Shown here: positions 1 through 8,746 of the stretch, piece by piece
How positions within the stretch are numbered: the first letter of the stretch is position 1
Layout of the letters: each line of letters begins with the position of its first letter
Assembly (NCBI GenBank): GCA_964652825.1
Contig: CAZZCU010000025.1
Location: forward strand, 1-31,727
Length of the DNA: 31,727 nucleotides
Direction of reading: 5' to 3'
From: CAZZCU01 sp964652825
GTDB taxonomy: Bacteria; Bdellovibrionota_B; Oligoflexia; Oligoflexales; CAZZCU01
Made by a program: the position numbers and the translations under genes
The notes under the pieces: model-generated
What the model saw: the letters and a program-made list of their open reading frames with translations, nothing else
What the model was told of the DNA's origin: nothing
Databases searched by the model: none

Positions 1-93
1 TACTTACAGGCACTACTTGATATCTATATTAGCTTTCATAACGAGAGAATTATGGCGCGGCTGGCAACACACGAGTAGAGCAGTTTTAACAGT

Positions 94-2232
94 TTATCTA
101 CCAACCTTAAACGATCGCGATTGCGTCGCGAAATTACGGTACTGGTCATTCGTACCGACACGGGCGCGACCGGTATAACGTATGCGATAGGTTCCGGCTT
201 CGGCATCGCGTGGAATATTCCAGATAAATTTTGTTTCGGAAACGCCGCTGCCTTTATCCTGCCAATCAAGAATGGTTTCCAGATCCCAGTCATAAGCCAC
301 GCTTAACCACTCGCCGTTAACGAGTTGCTCGACCCAGGCGTGCGGCAATCCACGCGCCATGTAGTTGCTCAAGCTCGCACCCACAAACACCACGCTTGCG
401 GCATCGCCGGGTTGATATTGTGGTTTTGCATCGGTGATAACGCCGCCAAACTGCCGACGCAGACCAGCGCGATCCAATCCCGGCCGCGAACGCAAAGCAT
501 CCAATTGCTGGCCGGTGAGATTGAGTGGCTGTACAGGGGTTGCTAACTCAGCACCAGTGGCCATGGCGCGCGCCACGCGTCGCATCTCCTGCTGATAAGC
601 CGGCTGTGTCCATGGTCCAAAATGTGTCGATGCACCTTCGTAAAACTGTAGCTGATACTCTTCGGGTGTCGCTACATACCCGGCATAGCCGTTGGCGTAA
701 CCAGCAAGCACCACTTGCTCAACACCAACGCCCTCCAACTCACCATGGACCGACGAGCGCACGCGTCGTCCCGACATAGTGGTGAACTCACCCGGCACCG
801 CCGCCAGAGCTAATTGACCAATACGAATTACTTGCAATGGCAATATTTGCGGCGTCCACGGCGTTGGTTGACGATTGCCGGTTTTCACCACGATCGGCTT
901 AACACCATGACATTCGTAATCATAGGACGGACGACAGAGCAGCGAGCCCAGCACTGGTCCCAGCGAAGCACAGGTACGACCTTCCTGGCCAATACCAGGA
1001 CCATCTTCAGGCGCACCAGCAAGCATCGACATACCGATAGCGGCGTAGCAGGTTTTCTTCGCACCAGCACCGGTATAATCATTGCTGACTTCGACTTTCG
1101 ACATATCAACAAAAGTATGACGATAATCAATCGGTCCACGAATCGCGATGCGTGCATCCTGGTAAGCACGACGCGCCGCAGCATGCTGACGATCACCTGA
1201 ATCACGCACGCAGGCCAGATTGGTATTTTCCGGACAATCCCAGTCACCGTCGCCATCGACATCCTGAGCAACATTGGGACTGGAGTCACCAGCCTCGGCA
1301 TTGGCAAATGCGGCGACAAAACCACGATTATTACGGTAGTCGCGACCCATTTCCCGCTCAAACAGATAGGCGGAATACCCCTTATTATCGCCACTGATCC
1401 AAACATTATCGCGTTCGAGCGAGGTCGCATGCACGCCAAACCAGTTGAGCAACCCCAACGGTTTGCCAGCAACCGAATCAAAACGCAGAACGGTCATCAG
1501 CTTATTGGTGTTATGCGGATAACGTGCACGCTCTTCGGGAGGATTCGCTTCATAAGGCGCAGCAGAACGATTGATATTGGCGCCATCCAAAACTACATTG
1601 GCGATTTTGATGGTCGCCGGCTCGATATTAGTATGTGCCTGCGCTATAGATTCCACGATACCGGCAGTGATCTGTGCAAGATTTTCCGGCGAAAAACCAA
1701 AACTGGCGATATTATAAAATTTGTAATGCGAGTAACCAGCAGGACCGCTGTGCGTATGCGTCGAGGTCAGTAAAACATTCTCGTCGCCATACAATGCACC
1801 ATAACGCGAGCGCAAAGCCGCCATGACGTCTTGCTTGATCGCCAAAGTCAGATGACAAAGATCAGCAGTAACCAACACCACACGTTTACCCGACGCCGGA
1901 TCAACAACCACAAAAGCCCGCGACCACAACCGCAAGTGAATACCTGCGGTTTTTTGTTTACTGTTAAAATAACCCATCATGGCTTTGCCAGATGCCGGAC
2001 CGGTAATGTCGGCGATACCCGCACCGATTTGATAATGATCGCCGGCTCCTTCAAAGTGCCTTACCACTGGTCCTTCAATGCTAAGACCTTCATCACTGGT
2101 CAAAGCCAGATAACCTCGGGGTTCTACTGGCGGTTGGATGCGCTCGTTAACGAACTTAAAATCACTTGGTGTCTGCGCACCGCAGGCGCTGATCAAAAAG
2201 ACTGACCAAGCCAAGTAAGCTAACTTATCCAT
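94..2232 (-). CDS. Neutral ceramidase, predicted lipoprotein
   Basis: A 712-residue protein of the neutral/alkaline non-lysosomal ceramidase family, which hydrolyses the amide bond of ceramide to sphingosine and fatty acid. The N-terminus is a lipoprotein signal with lipobox LISAC (Cys17). The family signatures are visible: THTHSGP around residues 158-164 and GVHAT near 264-270 (zinc-binding histidines), and AGDSSPN near 314-320, whose serine before Pro corresponds to the nucleophile of the bacterial enzyme by family knowledge. The last ~150 residues match the C-terminal immunoglobulin-like ceramidase domain. Length is usual for the family. The residue after Cys17 is Gly, so outer-membrane sorting is likely (inference). 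Cysteine pairs in the middle (CPENTNLAC and CRPSYDYEC) suggest disulphides. The substrate is normally of eukaryotic origin, so a role in attacking or scavenging host or prey lipid is possible but unproven. Monocistronic, transcribed leftward. Confidence 0.93.
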   Translation of the reverse strand: MDKLAYLAWSVFLISACGAQTPSDFKFVNERIQPPVEPRGYLALTSDEGLSIEGPVVRHFEGAGDHYQIGAGIADITGPASGKAMMGYFNSKQKTAGIHLRLWSRAFVVVDPASGKRVVLVTADLCHLTLAIKQDVMAALRSRYGALYGDENVLLTSTHTHSGPAGYSHYKFYNIASFGFSPENLAQITAGIVESIAQAHTNIEPATIKIANVVLDGANINRSAAPYEANPPEERARYPHNTNKLMTVLRFDSVAGKPLGLLNWFGVHATSLERDNVWISGDNKGYSAYLFEREMGRDYRNNRGFVAAFANAEAGDSSPNVAQDVDGDGDWDCPENTNLACVRDSGDRQHAAARRAYQDARIAIRGPIDYRHTFVDMSKVEVSNDYTGAGAKKTCYAAIGMSMLAGAPEDGPGIGQEGRTCASLGPVLGSLLCRPSYDYECHGVKPIVVKTGNRQPTPWTPQILPLQVIRIGQLALAAVPGEFTTMSGRRVRSSVHGELEGVGVEQVVLAGYANGYAGYVATPEEYQLQFYEGASTHFGPWTQPAYQQEMRRVARAMATGAELATPVQPLNLTGQQLDALRSRPGLDRAGLRRQFGGVITDAKPQYQPGDAASVVFVGASLSNYMARGLPHAWVEQLVNGEWLSVAYDWDLETILDWQDKGSGVSETKFIWNIPRDAEAGTYRIRYTGRARVGTNDQYRNFATQSRSFKVGR

Positions 2233-2413
2233 AAATCACCCGCATCCTCTGGAGGTATCAATGCCGTATTGGCGAATTCTTTAGAAGGTTTCGGCTGGTT
2301 CTTAAAGGCGCTTTAGCCAAGCCTGAAAACACCTCTACTTAGGCCAGTCACCGACGAAGGTCAAGGCCGAGTCAATAAAGATAATAAGAATAGATTTTGG
2401 GAAAGGCACAAAT

Positions 2414-2441
2414 AACAAGCCCGCCTGGTGGCGGGCTTGTT
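2414..2441. terminator. Strong hairpin between protease and ceramidase genes
   Basis: A perfect 12-bp stem (AACAAGCCCGCC / GGCGGGCTTGTT) with loop TGGT, 43 bases past the stop codon of the minus-strand protease gene and before the ceramidase gene. On the plus strand it is followed by TTGATCTTTTT; on the minus strand only by a short T-containing stretch. It most likely ends the protease transcript and could act in both directions. Confidence 0.75.
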
Positions 2442-2483
2442 TGATCTTTTTGGTCTCTACTCTCTGTTTTATTGTCGTTACGA

Positions 2484-4130
2484 CTACTTCCGGGCGCCTG
2501 GTATCGGCAACTCCGGCATATCCTGACACCAGGGAAGTTCAGGACTAATCAGACACAGACCCATACAGATCAGTGGATCCGGGAACGGACACGAACCGCC
2601 TTCGCTAGGCGGCGGAGCATCGGACACACGAATCTTCATCGATTGCGCGGTCTTACCAGCAGCATCGGTAACCGTTACCGTGGTTTCGCCTTTAATCTTC
2701 GTGGTCAACTGACCGTTATCATCAATGCTGGCAACGTCAGCATTAGCAACCGCAAACTTCAACGGCGCAACCGCACCAAAAGCCGAGAATTGCTGGGTTT
2801 GATTCAAGCCCAAAGTGATCGCCGCCGGCACCACCGTCATGGTTTCCTTGGTAACTGTATCGATGGCGGCCGCAGCATCCACCCGACATTCACAGGCGGT
2901 TTCAATGGCAACTTTAGCGCCGGTGGTTTGCAAGATGGAACGCACCGTCAAACCGTCGAGTTTTTGGCCTTTAACCTCAGCTTCCGCCAACAACAAGGCC
3001 GTCAGACCCGATACCAAAGGCGTTGCCATCGACGTTCCCGACAGGGGGCCGTACTTATCACCGGGCAAAGTCGAAAGAATGTTATGACCAGGTGATGCCA
3101 AATGTACTTGGCCAAAACCGTAGTTAGACCAGGTCGGCTTGGTATCATCCGCTTGCGAAGCAGCCACCGAGATCATATTCGGCAGACCAGCGTTCGCTGG
3201 ATAAACTTCCGTCACATCATTGGATTTACCATCATTGGCAGCTGCGGCGACGAAGATCACGCCTTTAGCATTTGCGCGCTCAATAGCTTCAATAATGGGA
3301 CCGGCACCAGCACGTGGAACCGCGGCACCCCAACTAGCACTAATAATATGAGCACCATTGTTGACAGCATAGTCGATGGCTTTAGCGCCCGACATTAAAT
3401 CGCCGGAACCATCCGAGCCGAGAAAACGCACGGCCATGAGCGAAACAACCTGCGCCATACCGGAGATGCCTTTGGCATTATTACCAACCGCACCAACGAT
3501 GCCGGCGCAATGCGTACCGTGGCCAGGATTTTTCGAGCTGGTTTCATCCGTAGGATCCGCATCATTATTGCGGAAGTCCCAGCCGTGAATGTCGTCGATG
3601 AAACCGTTACCATCATCGTCGACACCGTTGCCGGGAATCTCTTTGGGATTGGTCCACATATTGTCAGCGAGATCCGGATGTGCGTGATCAATACCAGTGT
3701 CGATCACCGCAACAACAATTTTGTCGGAGCCGGGATTAATTTCCCAGGCCTGCTCAGCCCGAACCTTAGCCAATGACCATTGTTCGGAGAATTGCGGATC
3801 GTCGGGCTTGCCGACCGTATAAAACTTAACATTTGGTACCACGTACTCGACATCCGGACGTATCATCAGACCGGCCAGGACTTTCATCATTTTGTCGCCG
3901 GCTGGAATATCGATTTTCAGCAATTGACCGCCAGCATGCTGCTCTAATGCCACGAACTTCGTTTGCAGTTGGAAGTCATGCATGGTCATACGGAAGTTGG
4001 ATAGACCTCCGCGCAACTTAACGACATATTCCGCTGCGTTAATGGGTGAAGTTGCACCAAACAAAGCCGCGCTTGCGAGGACGGCCAATCCTTGTGCCTT
4101 CACGCGTTTCAAAAGGGATGAGCATTTCAT
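2484..4130 (-). CDS. Secreted subtilisin-like (S8) serine protease
   Basis: A subtilase that is exported and then self-processed. I chose ATG at 4130 (548 residues) because AGGAG lies just upstream; in-frame codons up to 4157 lack such a site. Residues 1-33 are a signal peptide ending at INA-AEY. Residues ~34-105 resemble an I9-type propeptide. The catalytic domain has Asp144 (AVIDTGID), His204 (GHGTHCAG), the oxyanion Asn near 299 and Ser367 (GTSMATP). An aspartate-rich stretch near 168-180 (DDDGNGFIDD) is a likely calcium site. After the protease domain, residues ~425-500 resemble a bacterial Ig-like group 2 domain. The end is a Pro/Cys-rich tail with four cysteines. Its role is extracellular protein degradation; the target is unknown. 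It stands alone between two hairpin regions. Confidence 0.93.
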   Translation of the reverse strand: MKCSSLLKRVKAQGLAVLASAALFGATSPINAAEYVVKLRGGLSNFRMTMHDFQLQTKFVALEQHAGGQLLKIDIPAGDKMMKVLAGLMIRPDVEYVVPNVKFYTVGKPDDPQFSEQWSLAKVRAEQAWEINPGSDKIVVAVIDTGIDHAHPDLADNMWTNPKEIPGNGVDDDGNGFIDDIHGWDFRNNDADPTDETSSKNPGHGTHCAGIVGAVGNNAKGISGMAQVVSLMAVRFLGSDGSGDLMSGAKAIDYAVNNGAHIISASWGAAVPRAGAGPIIEAIERANAKGVIFVAAAANDGKSNDVTEVYPANAGLPNMISVAASQADDTKPTWSNYGFGQVHLASPGHNILSTLPGDKYGPLSGTSMATPLVSGLTALLLAEAEVKGQKLDGLTVRSILQTTGAKVAIETACECRVDAAAAIDTVTKETMTVVPAAITLGLNQTQQFSAFGAVAPLKFAVANADVASIDDNGQLTTKIKGETTVTVTDAAGKTAQSMKIRVSDAPPPSEGGSCPFPDPLICMGLCLISPELPWCQDMPELPIPGARK

Positions 4131-4304
4131 GGTATCTCTCCTCTGAGACATGGTCACGCCTGTGACCTGCGGTCTTTAAACCCACATGCAACCTTGCGAG
4201 CGGATTTCAAAACTTATGCGCAATTAATCTTAGGAGAGACATTACACATTGAAATAACATGCGTAAAGTATTTTTTTTGGCCAAGTAGCCAAAGTTTTTT
4301 TGAT

Positions 4305-4375
4305 GAGGAGATCCTTCGCTTCGCTCAGGATGACGGATCGTTCCCGTCATCCTGAGCGAAGCGAAGGATCTCCTC
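4305..4375. repeat. Perfect 32-bp inverted repeat, dispersed-repeat type
   Basis: Left arm 4305-4336 and right arm 4344-4375 are exact reverse complements around the 7-base spacer ATCGTTC. The arms carry the core TCAGGATGACGG / CCGTCATCCTGA and a GAGGAGATCC end. It begins one base after the stop codon of the beta-helix gene, so its transcript would fold into a 32-bp stem. There is no coding content. Diverged copies of the same core occur at 6733-6776 and 31417-31445, so it is a member of a dispersed intergenic family (REP/MITE-like). Similar GTCATCCTGAGCGAAGCG-type elements are known from many bacterial genomes. Confidence 0.9.
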
Positions 4376-4376
4376 A

Positions 4377-5054
4377 CTACGATTTAGCAACGCCGCGTGT
4401 CAAAGTGCCATGAAAATGCACGCATGGCAACACCATCGTCTTCTGCATGAGAATCGTTCCTGGTGACAAAACGCTGTTGCAACCGGTTTGCGCCGCATCA
4501 GCAATGAGTGCGCCAAATTTGCGCAAACCCGTGGGCAACATGACTCCTGAGACCGGATGTTTCAACATGACTTCGTTGCCGCGCAACTTTAAATTAGCAA
4601 GCTTGGTACCAGCACCCAGATTCACCTCGCGCCCGAGAATCGAATCCCCCACATAGGCAAAATGGCCGGCTTTCGCATCGTCGAGAAAAAGCGAGCCTTT
4701 GACTTCCGTTGTGTGTCCCACAACAGCGCGCGCGCCCACGTACACATCACCGCGAATGAACGCGCCATGACGAACCTCGGCATCAGGACCAATATAACAG
4801 GGTCCCTGAATGTACGCACAGGGACCGACAACGGCGCCGGCAGCAATAAAAACTGGACCTTCGATAATTGCCTGCGGATGTACCTGACCCTGAATCACCG
4901 GCTGCTGTGTTACACCCATGCTCTGCAGAAAATCCACCAGCCAGGCAGCGAGTGATTTACCGAGCAAAGACAGAACGGGTTTCCCCTGAAATTGGTCTTT
5001 ATGCAAAAGCCGCTCAGTAGCGACAAAGTCATCAAGTATTAAGCGCTGTTCCAT
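4377..5054 (-). CDS. Stand-alone left-handed beta-helix (GlmU C-domain-like) protein
   Basis: About 225 residues. From residue ~60 to ~180 it shows hexapeptide repeats typical of left-handed beta-helix acyltransferases and of the C-terminal half of GlmU (runs such as AIIEGPVFIAAGAVVGP and EVRHGAFIRGDVYVGA). Conserved stretches GHTTEVKGS and NLGAGTKLANLK align in style with the acetyltransferase domain of GlmU-type sugar-phosphate enzymes. No nucleotidyltransferase (pyrophosphorylase) domain precedes the helix; the first ~55 residues are a short helical segment. It may be a stand-alone acyltransferase or a GlmU paralogue; the substrate cannot be told. The start is uncertain: GTG at 5069 is possible, but ATG at 5054 has GGAA upstream. 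No sugar-nucleotide genes are adjacent. It ends one base from the palindromic repeat. Confidence 0.75.
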   Translation of the reverse strand: MEQRLILDDFVATERLLHKDQFQGKPVLSLLGKSLAAWLVDFLQSMGVTQQPVIQGQVHPQAIIEGPVFIAAGAVVGPCAYIQGPCYIGPDAEVRHGAFIRGDVYVGARAVVGHTTEVKGSLFLDDAKAGHFAYVGDSILGREVNLGAGTKLANLKLRGNEVMLKHPVSGVMLPTGLRKFGALIADAAQTGCNSVLSPGTILMQKTMVLPCVHFHGTLTRGVAKS

Positions 5055-5221
5055 ATCTACGGATTCCACGACGATGGGTAAAAAATGCCTAAAGCTTATT
5101 GGCGTCTCAGCCGAATCTCACCTTATCAGCTAGACATTTGTCGAGCAATTACGAAGCACGCGCAACAGCTGGTTGGTGGTCGCGAAAATCAGTCAAGACT
5201 CTGAGAAGGAGCCGGATTTTT

Positions 5222-5458
5222 ATGATGTTCGACAGCAATAAATTCAAGCACGCTGTAAAAACCTGGATGCGCGACAATCCCGAAGGCTCGATCGTGGATT
5301 TACAAGATTTCTGCGAAAGCCAGATTCCTTCGGCACAATATGCCGCGAATCAATGGCTCATTGAACACACCCTAAGCTGGTACAAACACGTACTGACCAA
5401 TCGTGAAATCAATAAAGCTGGTTTGGCAGAAGATGATGATGAGATGTCGGCGAGTTAA
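5222..5458 (+). CDS. Small unknown soluble protein (78 aa)
   Basis: I do not recognise this gene. The start ATG at 5222 is set by AAGGAG at 5206-5211; the reading frame is open further upstream to 5099 but without a ribosome site. The product is predicted helical, with a lysine-rich beginning (FKHAVKTWM), a central segment with two aromatic-rich helices (ANQWLIEHTLSWYKHVL) and an acidic tail (EDDDEM). No signal peptide or membrane segment. It ends three bases from the stop codon of the convergent gene at 5462, which leaves no room for a separate terminator. Confidence 0.65.
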   Translation: MMFDSNKFKHAVKTWMRDNPEGSIVDLQDFCESQIPSAQYAANQWLIEHTLSWYKHVLTNREINKAGLAEDDDEMSAS

Positions 5459-5461
5459 GCG

Positions 5462-5758
5462 TCAGGGTTTTTGAATCAGATTTTTGACACGTTCAAATTC
5501 TGATTCCGAAATAACATCCAACGCTTCCCAATCCTTAAAACCTAAGTCTTCCATCCAAGAAATCTGCAACATCTCAGGCAGCGGTGCGACCACTTCGGTG
5601 CCATCATCTTTTTCGTAGTACTCATAAGCTTCGAGAATTTTGCCGTCATCGGCCATGCGATAAAAATGATAACCATCGCCATTCACCAGCACACCGTCCC
5701 GGGAATCACCGGTCCAGAATTCTTTAGCATACACAAAGGCGGATGTTGGTTGAGTCAT
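5462..5758 (-). CDS. Small unknown acidic protein (98 aa)
   Basis: Not recognised. It is a compact, acidic, aromatic-rich protein without signal or membrane segment; the N-terminal half looks like a beta-sheet with paired glycine/aspartate turns (GDSRDGVLVNGDGYHFY), the C-terminal half is helical with tryptophans (ISWMEDLGFKDWEAL). GGAG lies very close to the ATG at 5758. It follows lepB on the same strand with a 61-base gap, so it may be co-transcribed with it. The function is open. Confidence 0.6.
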   Translation of the reverse strand: MTQPTSAFVYAKEFWTGDSRDGVLVNGDGYHFYRMADDGKILEAYEYYEKDDGTEVVAPLPEMLQISWMEDLGFKDWEALDVISESEFERVKNLIQKP

Positions 5759-5819
5759 AACTCCAGTATACCGCGAAAAGCCAAAACGCTCACCGTATAC
5801 TCACTGCCTAATACTCATT

Positions 5820-6602
5820 TCATTGAAGATGATAGCCAAAGCGGTTCCAACGCAACGATGGCCACGCTGATGAGTCCCGAGGCGAGTAGATACTCCATAT
5901 CACATAGGTAGCGCGGCCGCGGATATACTGAACAGGGACTTCGCCCCAGACACGCGAATCATTGGAATTATCGCGGTTATCACCGATGACAAACACTGAA
6001 TTCGCCGGCACTTTGACCACCGATTTGCCGTCGGAAGGCCAGTTACCACGTTGAAACCGACGCTCTGCCAATTCGTTTTGCATCACCCAATGACTAACAC
6101 CGGAAAGGTCCTCAAGATAAAGACGCTTGATCTCGGCATTGTCTTCAATGTCGTTCAAAATCGAGCGATCTTGATTGTGATCGGTACGCGCCTGCGCAAC
6201 ACCGTTGATATACAAAATATCATCGAGCAACTGAACCTCGTCGCCCTCGACCGCCACCACCCGCTTGACATAGTCGACATCAGGGTCACGCGGGTAACGA
6301 AACACCACGATATCGCCGCGTTGTGGTTTGGACCATTCCGCCAACACGACTTCCGTAAAAGGCAGTTTCAGGTTGTAAGACAACTTATTGGCAAGCAACC
6401 GATCACCCACTTTAATCGTTGGCTCCATCGACGCCGTCGGTACATGGTAGGGGGACATCACCGTCCAGCGAAAAGCAAAGATCGCCAAAATCAAAATCGC
6501 CAGGGACTTCAAATTATCAAAACCAAAAAATGCCGCCACCGCATTGGGCTTATCGTCTGGTTGTTCCTGGGGGGTTGTCGATCCGATTTCTTTGTCGCTC
6601 AT
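5820..6602 (-). CDS. lepB: Signal peptidase I
   Basis: This enzyme cleaves signal peptides from exported proteins at the outer face of the inner membrane. The 260-residue protein has one membrane segment at about 30-50, followed by the box with catalytic Ser58 (PTASMEPT), the Lys box with catalytic Lys113 (DYVKRVVAVEGD) and the conserved GDNRDNSNDSR at 207-217. Between the two last boxes there is an insertion of some 50 residues (130-180), as in many proteobacterial enzymes. There is no lepA, rnc or era nearby, unlike the common lepA-lepB-rnc-era order. The N-terminus (TTPQEQPDDKPN) is a short polar cytosolic tail. The window holds many exported proteins that would be its substrates. Confidence 0.96.
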   Translation of the reverse strand: MSDKEIGSTTPQEQPDDKPNAVAAFFGFDNLKSLAILILAIFAFRWTVMSPYHVPTASMEPTIKVGDRLLANKLSYNLKLPFTEVVLAEWSKPQRGDIVVFRYPRDPDVDYVKRVVAVEGDEVQLLDDILYINGVAQARTDHNQDRSILNDIEDNAEIKRLYLEDLSGVSHWVMQNELAERRFQRGNWPSDGKSVVKVPANSVFVIGDNRDNSNDSRVWGEVPVQYIRGRATYVIWSIYSPRDSSAWPSLRWNRFGYHLQ

Positions 6603-6732
6603 TGAAGACTGCTCAATAAAAGTTGTGATTCCAGTCGCTTAACATAAAACTTGAGGCGATGAACGTACACCAGCAACTCCGCCGCGTCCATTCAATTTTA
6701 CCGAGCTTCCTGCCGATAACTCTTGGTAAGGC

Positions 6733-6776
6733 GAGATTCTTCCCCTTGGCTTTGCTCAGGGTCAGGATGACGATCT
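6733..6776. repeat. Diverged copy of the dispersed repeat arm
   Basis: This resembles one arm of the 4305-4375 palindrome: GAGAT at the left, a CTT..GCTTTGCTCAGG middle, and an exact TCAGGATGACG at 6762-6772. There is no matching second arm. It lies in the gap between the lepB start and the small secreted protein gene, just before the latter's ribosome site. Confidence 0.6.
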
Positions 6777-6794
6777 TAGCTCAGGACAACGAAC

Positions 6795-7097
6795 ATGAAC
6801 CTCATCACCAGCATCATCGCAATCGTGGCATTCATGCTGTCGCTATGGTCCGCCCCGGCGCGGGCCTATACCGCCAACAAAGTCTGGTTTGAATTCAGAA
6901 ACAACGGTCGTTATCGCGTTTATGCCAACTATACTGTCCCGGCACTCAAAGAATTCCGCGAAATGTACGTGGACTTCACCAGTAAGAAGAAAGCCGAGGC
7001 GTTTTATTGGGATCTCATTCGCGGTGCCGATTTTTATCCGCCTGATCCGGAGAACCGAGTCTTCACCAGTCAACCACCGCAAGCCGAGCCGTGGTAA
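6795..7097 (+). CDS. Small secreted unknown protein (100 aa)
   Basis: Not recognised. Residues 1-24 form a clear signal peptide (hydrophobic core IIAIVAFMLSLW, cleavage after ARA). The mature part of ~76 residues is rich in aromatic and basic residues (KVWFEFRNNGRYRVYANYTVP) and likely forms a beta-sheet followed by a helix with FYWDLIRGADFY, and a proline-rich end. AGGA stands upstream of the ATG. It is divergent from lepB and convergent with the PfkB-type kinase gene. Probably periplasmic; the function is unknown. Confidence 0.7.
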   Translation: MNLITSIIAIVAFMLSLWSAPARAYTANKVWFEFRNNGRYRVYANYTVPALKEFREMYVDFTSKKKAEAFYWDLIRGADFYPPDPENRVFTSQPPQAEPW

Positions 7098-7106
7098 CCC
7101 AAGGCC

Positions 7107-8087
7107 TTACAGCATCTCACCCGCAATCGCCAACGCCGAATCCGAGACAGTTGCTCCCATGCGACTGATAACATCGGAAGCAAGATGCGCGGCGATATCG
7201 CCACACCGCTGCAAGGGTGCCGACGCCAGATAACCGTACAGGAAACCAGCAGCGAACATATCACCGGCGGCGGTAGTATCAACCACGTGTGTGGCCACCG
7301 GTTTAATGCGCACAATCTCATCACCGCGCCGCACCATTGCACCGTCGGCGCCAAGTTTGACGACCGCTACGGCTTTAGTAGCCGCGATACGCGCAGCCGC
7401 GTCTTCGGGATCAGTGCGATAAAGCAAACGCGCCTCCTCACGATTGGAGAAGACAATATCAGCATCGTTCTCGATAATCTGAATCAACTCATCGCGATGA
7501 CGATCAACCACGAACGGATCAGCAAGGTCGAAAGAAATTAAAGTATCGTGGGCCTTCGCGGTTTTAATCGCACTGCGAATCGCCTCCTTCTGCTCATCGG
7601 TATCCCACTGGTAACCACAGAAATGCAAAATTTTGGCGTCGGCGATTTCGTCATGCGGTACGAGGTCTTCGTCATACAAGCGACTGGCACCCAAATTAGT
7701 ATTCATGGTGCGCTCACCATCGGCGGTCACCAGAATCACGCAGGAGCCCGTCGCCATCTGTTTATTTTCCACGAGTTTGGCGGCAATACCAAGTTGATGC
7801 ATGCGGGTGCGGATACGTTGACCGAATTCATCAGCGCCAACAGCACCGGCAAAAACCGTCCGGCATTCAAGAGCCGCCAGGGTACGGATCGCATTCATTG
7901 CCGAGCCGCCAAGCTCGATCGTTTTATCATGCGTGGAAAAGCGATTGAGTACAAAATGCTGACGCTGTTCATCCACCAGATGCATTACGCCTTTATTCAA
8001 TTCCAGCGCCGTCAAATCCGTGTCTTTGACCTCGACCAGAATATCCACCAGCGCGTTACAAATTGCGACGACATCGAACTGCTTCAT
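7107..8087 (-). CDS. PfkB-family kinase, adenosine-kinase-like
   Basis: This 326-residue enzyme of the ribokinase/PfkB fold transfers phosphate from ATP to a nucleoside or sugar. Visible motifs are the first signature with GGSAMNAIRTLAAL (60-73), which lines the substrate site, and the second signature DTTAAGDMFAAGF (270-282) with the catalytic Asp276. The opening VVAICNALVDILVEV and the AMNA/ATGSCVILV pattern resemble the bacterial adenosine-kinase-like subgroup rather than ribokinase or fructokinase. AAGGGG precedes the ATG at 8087. Upstream on the same strand, 86 bases away, are two unknown genes that may be in the same transcript. Exact substrate (adenosine, inosine or a sugar) is inference. 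Confidence 0.88.
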   Translation of the reverse strand: MKQFDVVAICNALVDILVEVKDTDLTALELNKGVMHLVDEQRQHFVLNRFSTHDKTIELGGSAMNAIRTLAALECRTVFAGAVGADEFGQRIRTRMHQLGIAAKLVENKQMATGSCVILVTADGERTMNTNLGASRLYDEDLVPHDEIADAKILHFCGYQWDTDEQKEAIRSAIKTAKAHDTLISFDLADPFVVDRHRDELIQIIENDADIVFSNREEARLLYRTDPEDAAARIAATKAVAVVKLGADGAMVRRGDEIVRIKPVATHVVDTTAAGDMFAAGFLYGYLASAPLQRCGDIAAHLASDVISRMGATVSDSALAIAGEML

Positions 8088-8173
8088 GACCGCCCCTTAA
8101 TTATGCGAACAGAAAAGGCAGCAGTTTAGTCGTTTCCGGAGTACAGGCAAGAAAAAAGACTGGGGATGCTGGT

Positions 8174-8746
8174 TTACGAGGCGCGGCGATCCTGATGTTT
8201 GGCGTTGGTTTCGTGATAAAAATACCGATGTACCCGCACTCTTGCGGAAAGTTCGGAGATTTTTTCGCGCATGACGGCGTTGTCTTCGACCAATTCCGTT
8301 AACGCTTGTAGACGCTTATGAAACTGCATCAACGCTAGTAACACCGACAACACCATCGGTAGCAATGCAATCGGCTGCATGGATAACGCCAGCGCCAGCC
8401 CACCGGTCGTCAGTAAGACGATCGCAACCCAACGACTCACCCGTCGCCGCAGCAACACCGGATAATAAAAATCCGCGGACGCCGTCGAAACCGCAAATCC
8501 CAGACAACATAATGTCGCCAACGCCAACCGCACGCCGGGGGTCGCCGCAACATACGGCACCAACGACAACAGTAGAAAGAACAGATGCACGCCGCTATTG
8601 AGAAACTGAGTGTTATTGACACGCGCGGTTGTGCGCGCGTCAAGACGCACGTCGCGAAACTGCGGCAACGAAAACAACCAACATGAGGCGATCACCAGAT
8701 TTGCGATCGATGTCGTGATTGAACTGTCGAAGACCGAGGCAGTCAT
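8174..8746 (-). CDS. Unknown multi-span membrane protein with C-terminal coiled coil
   Basis: Not recognised. About 190 residues with four or five hydrophobic segments (approximately 8-28, 52-72, 74-96, 105-122 and 124-140), then a charged C-terminal helix (ALTELVEDNAVMREKISEL) likely to form a coiled coil in the cytosol. The ATG at 8746 overlaps the stop codon of the upstream gene as TGATG, a sign of translational coupling. No enzymatic motif is visible. It could be a membrane sensor or a scaffold working with the preceding gene's product; that is inference from the overlap only. Confidence 0.65.
   Translation of the reverse strand: MTASVFDSSITTSIANLVIASCWLFSLPQFRDVRLDARTTARVNNTQFLNSGVHLFFLLLSLVPYVAATPGVRLALATLCCLGFAVSTASADFYYPVLLRRRVSRWVAIVLLTTGGLALALSMQPIALLPMVLSVLLALMQFHKRLQALTELVEDNAVMREKISELSARVRVHRYFYHETNAKHQDRRAS

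Noticed and set aside
1..93. Left edge before the ceramidase stop
   Set aside because: Only short frames; no hairpin, repeat or gene fragment can be supported.
885..1481. 198-codon open frame on the minus strand inside the ceramidase gene
   Set aside because: It is a shadow in another frame of a well-supported family member; its translation has no domain-like pattern and no ribosome site.
2472..3095. 207-codon plus-strand frame opposite the protease gene
   Set aside because: Codon pattern and basic, low-complexity product fit an antisense shadow of the protease; no independent evidence.
4276..4301. Hairpin TTTGGC/GCCAAA followed by seven T on the plus strand
   Set aside because: It has the shape of a weak terminator but no plus-strand gene precedes it, and the stem is only six AT-rich pairs.
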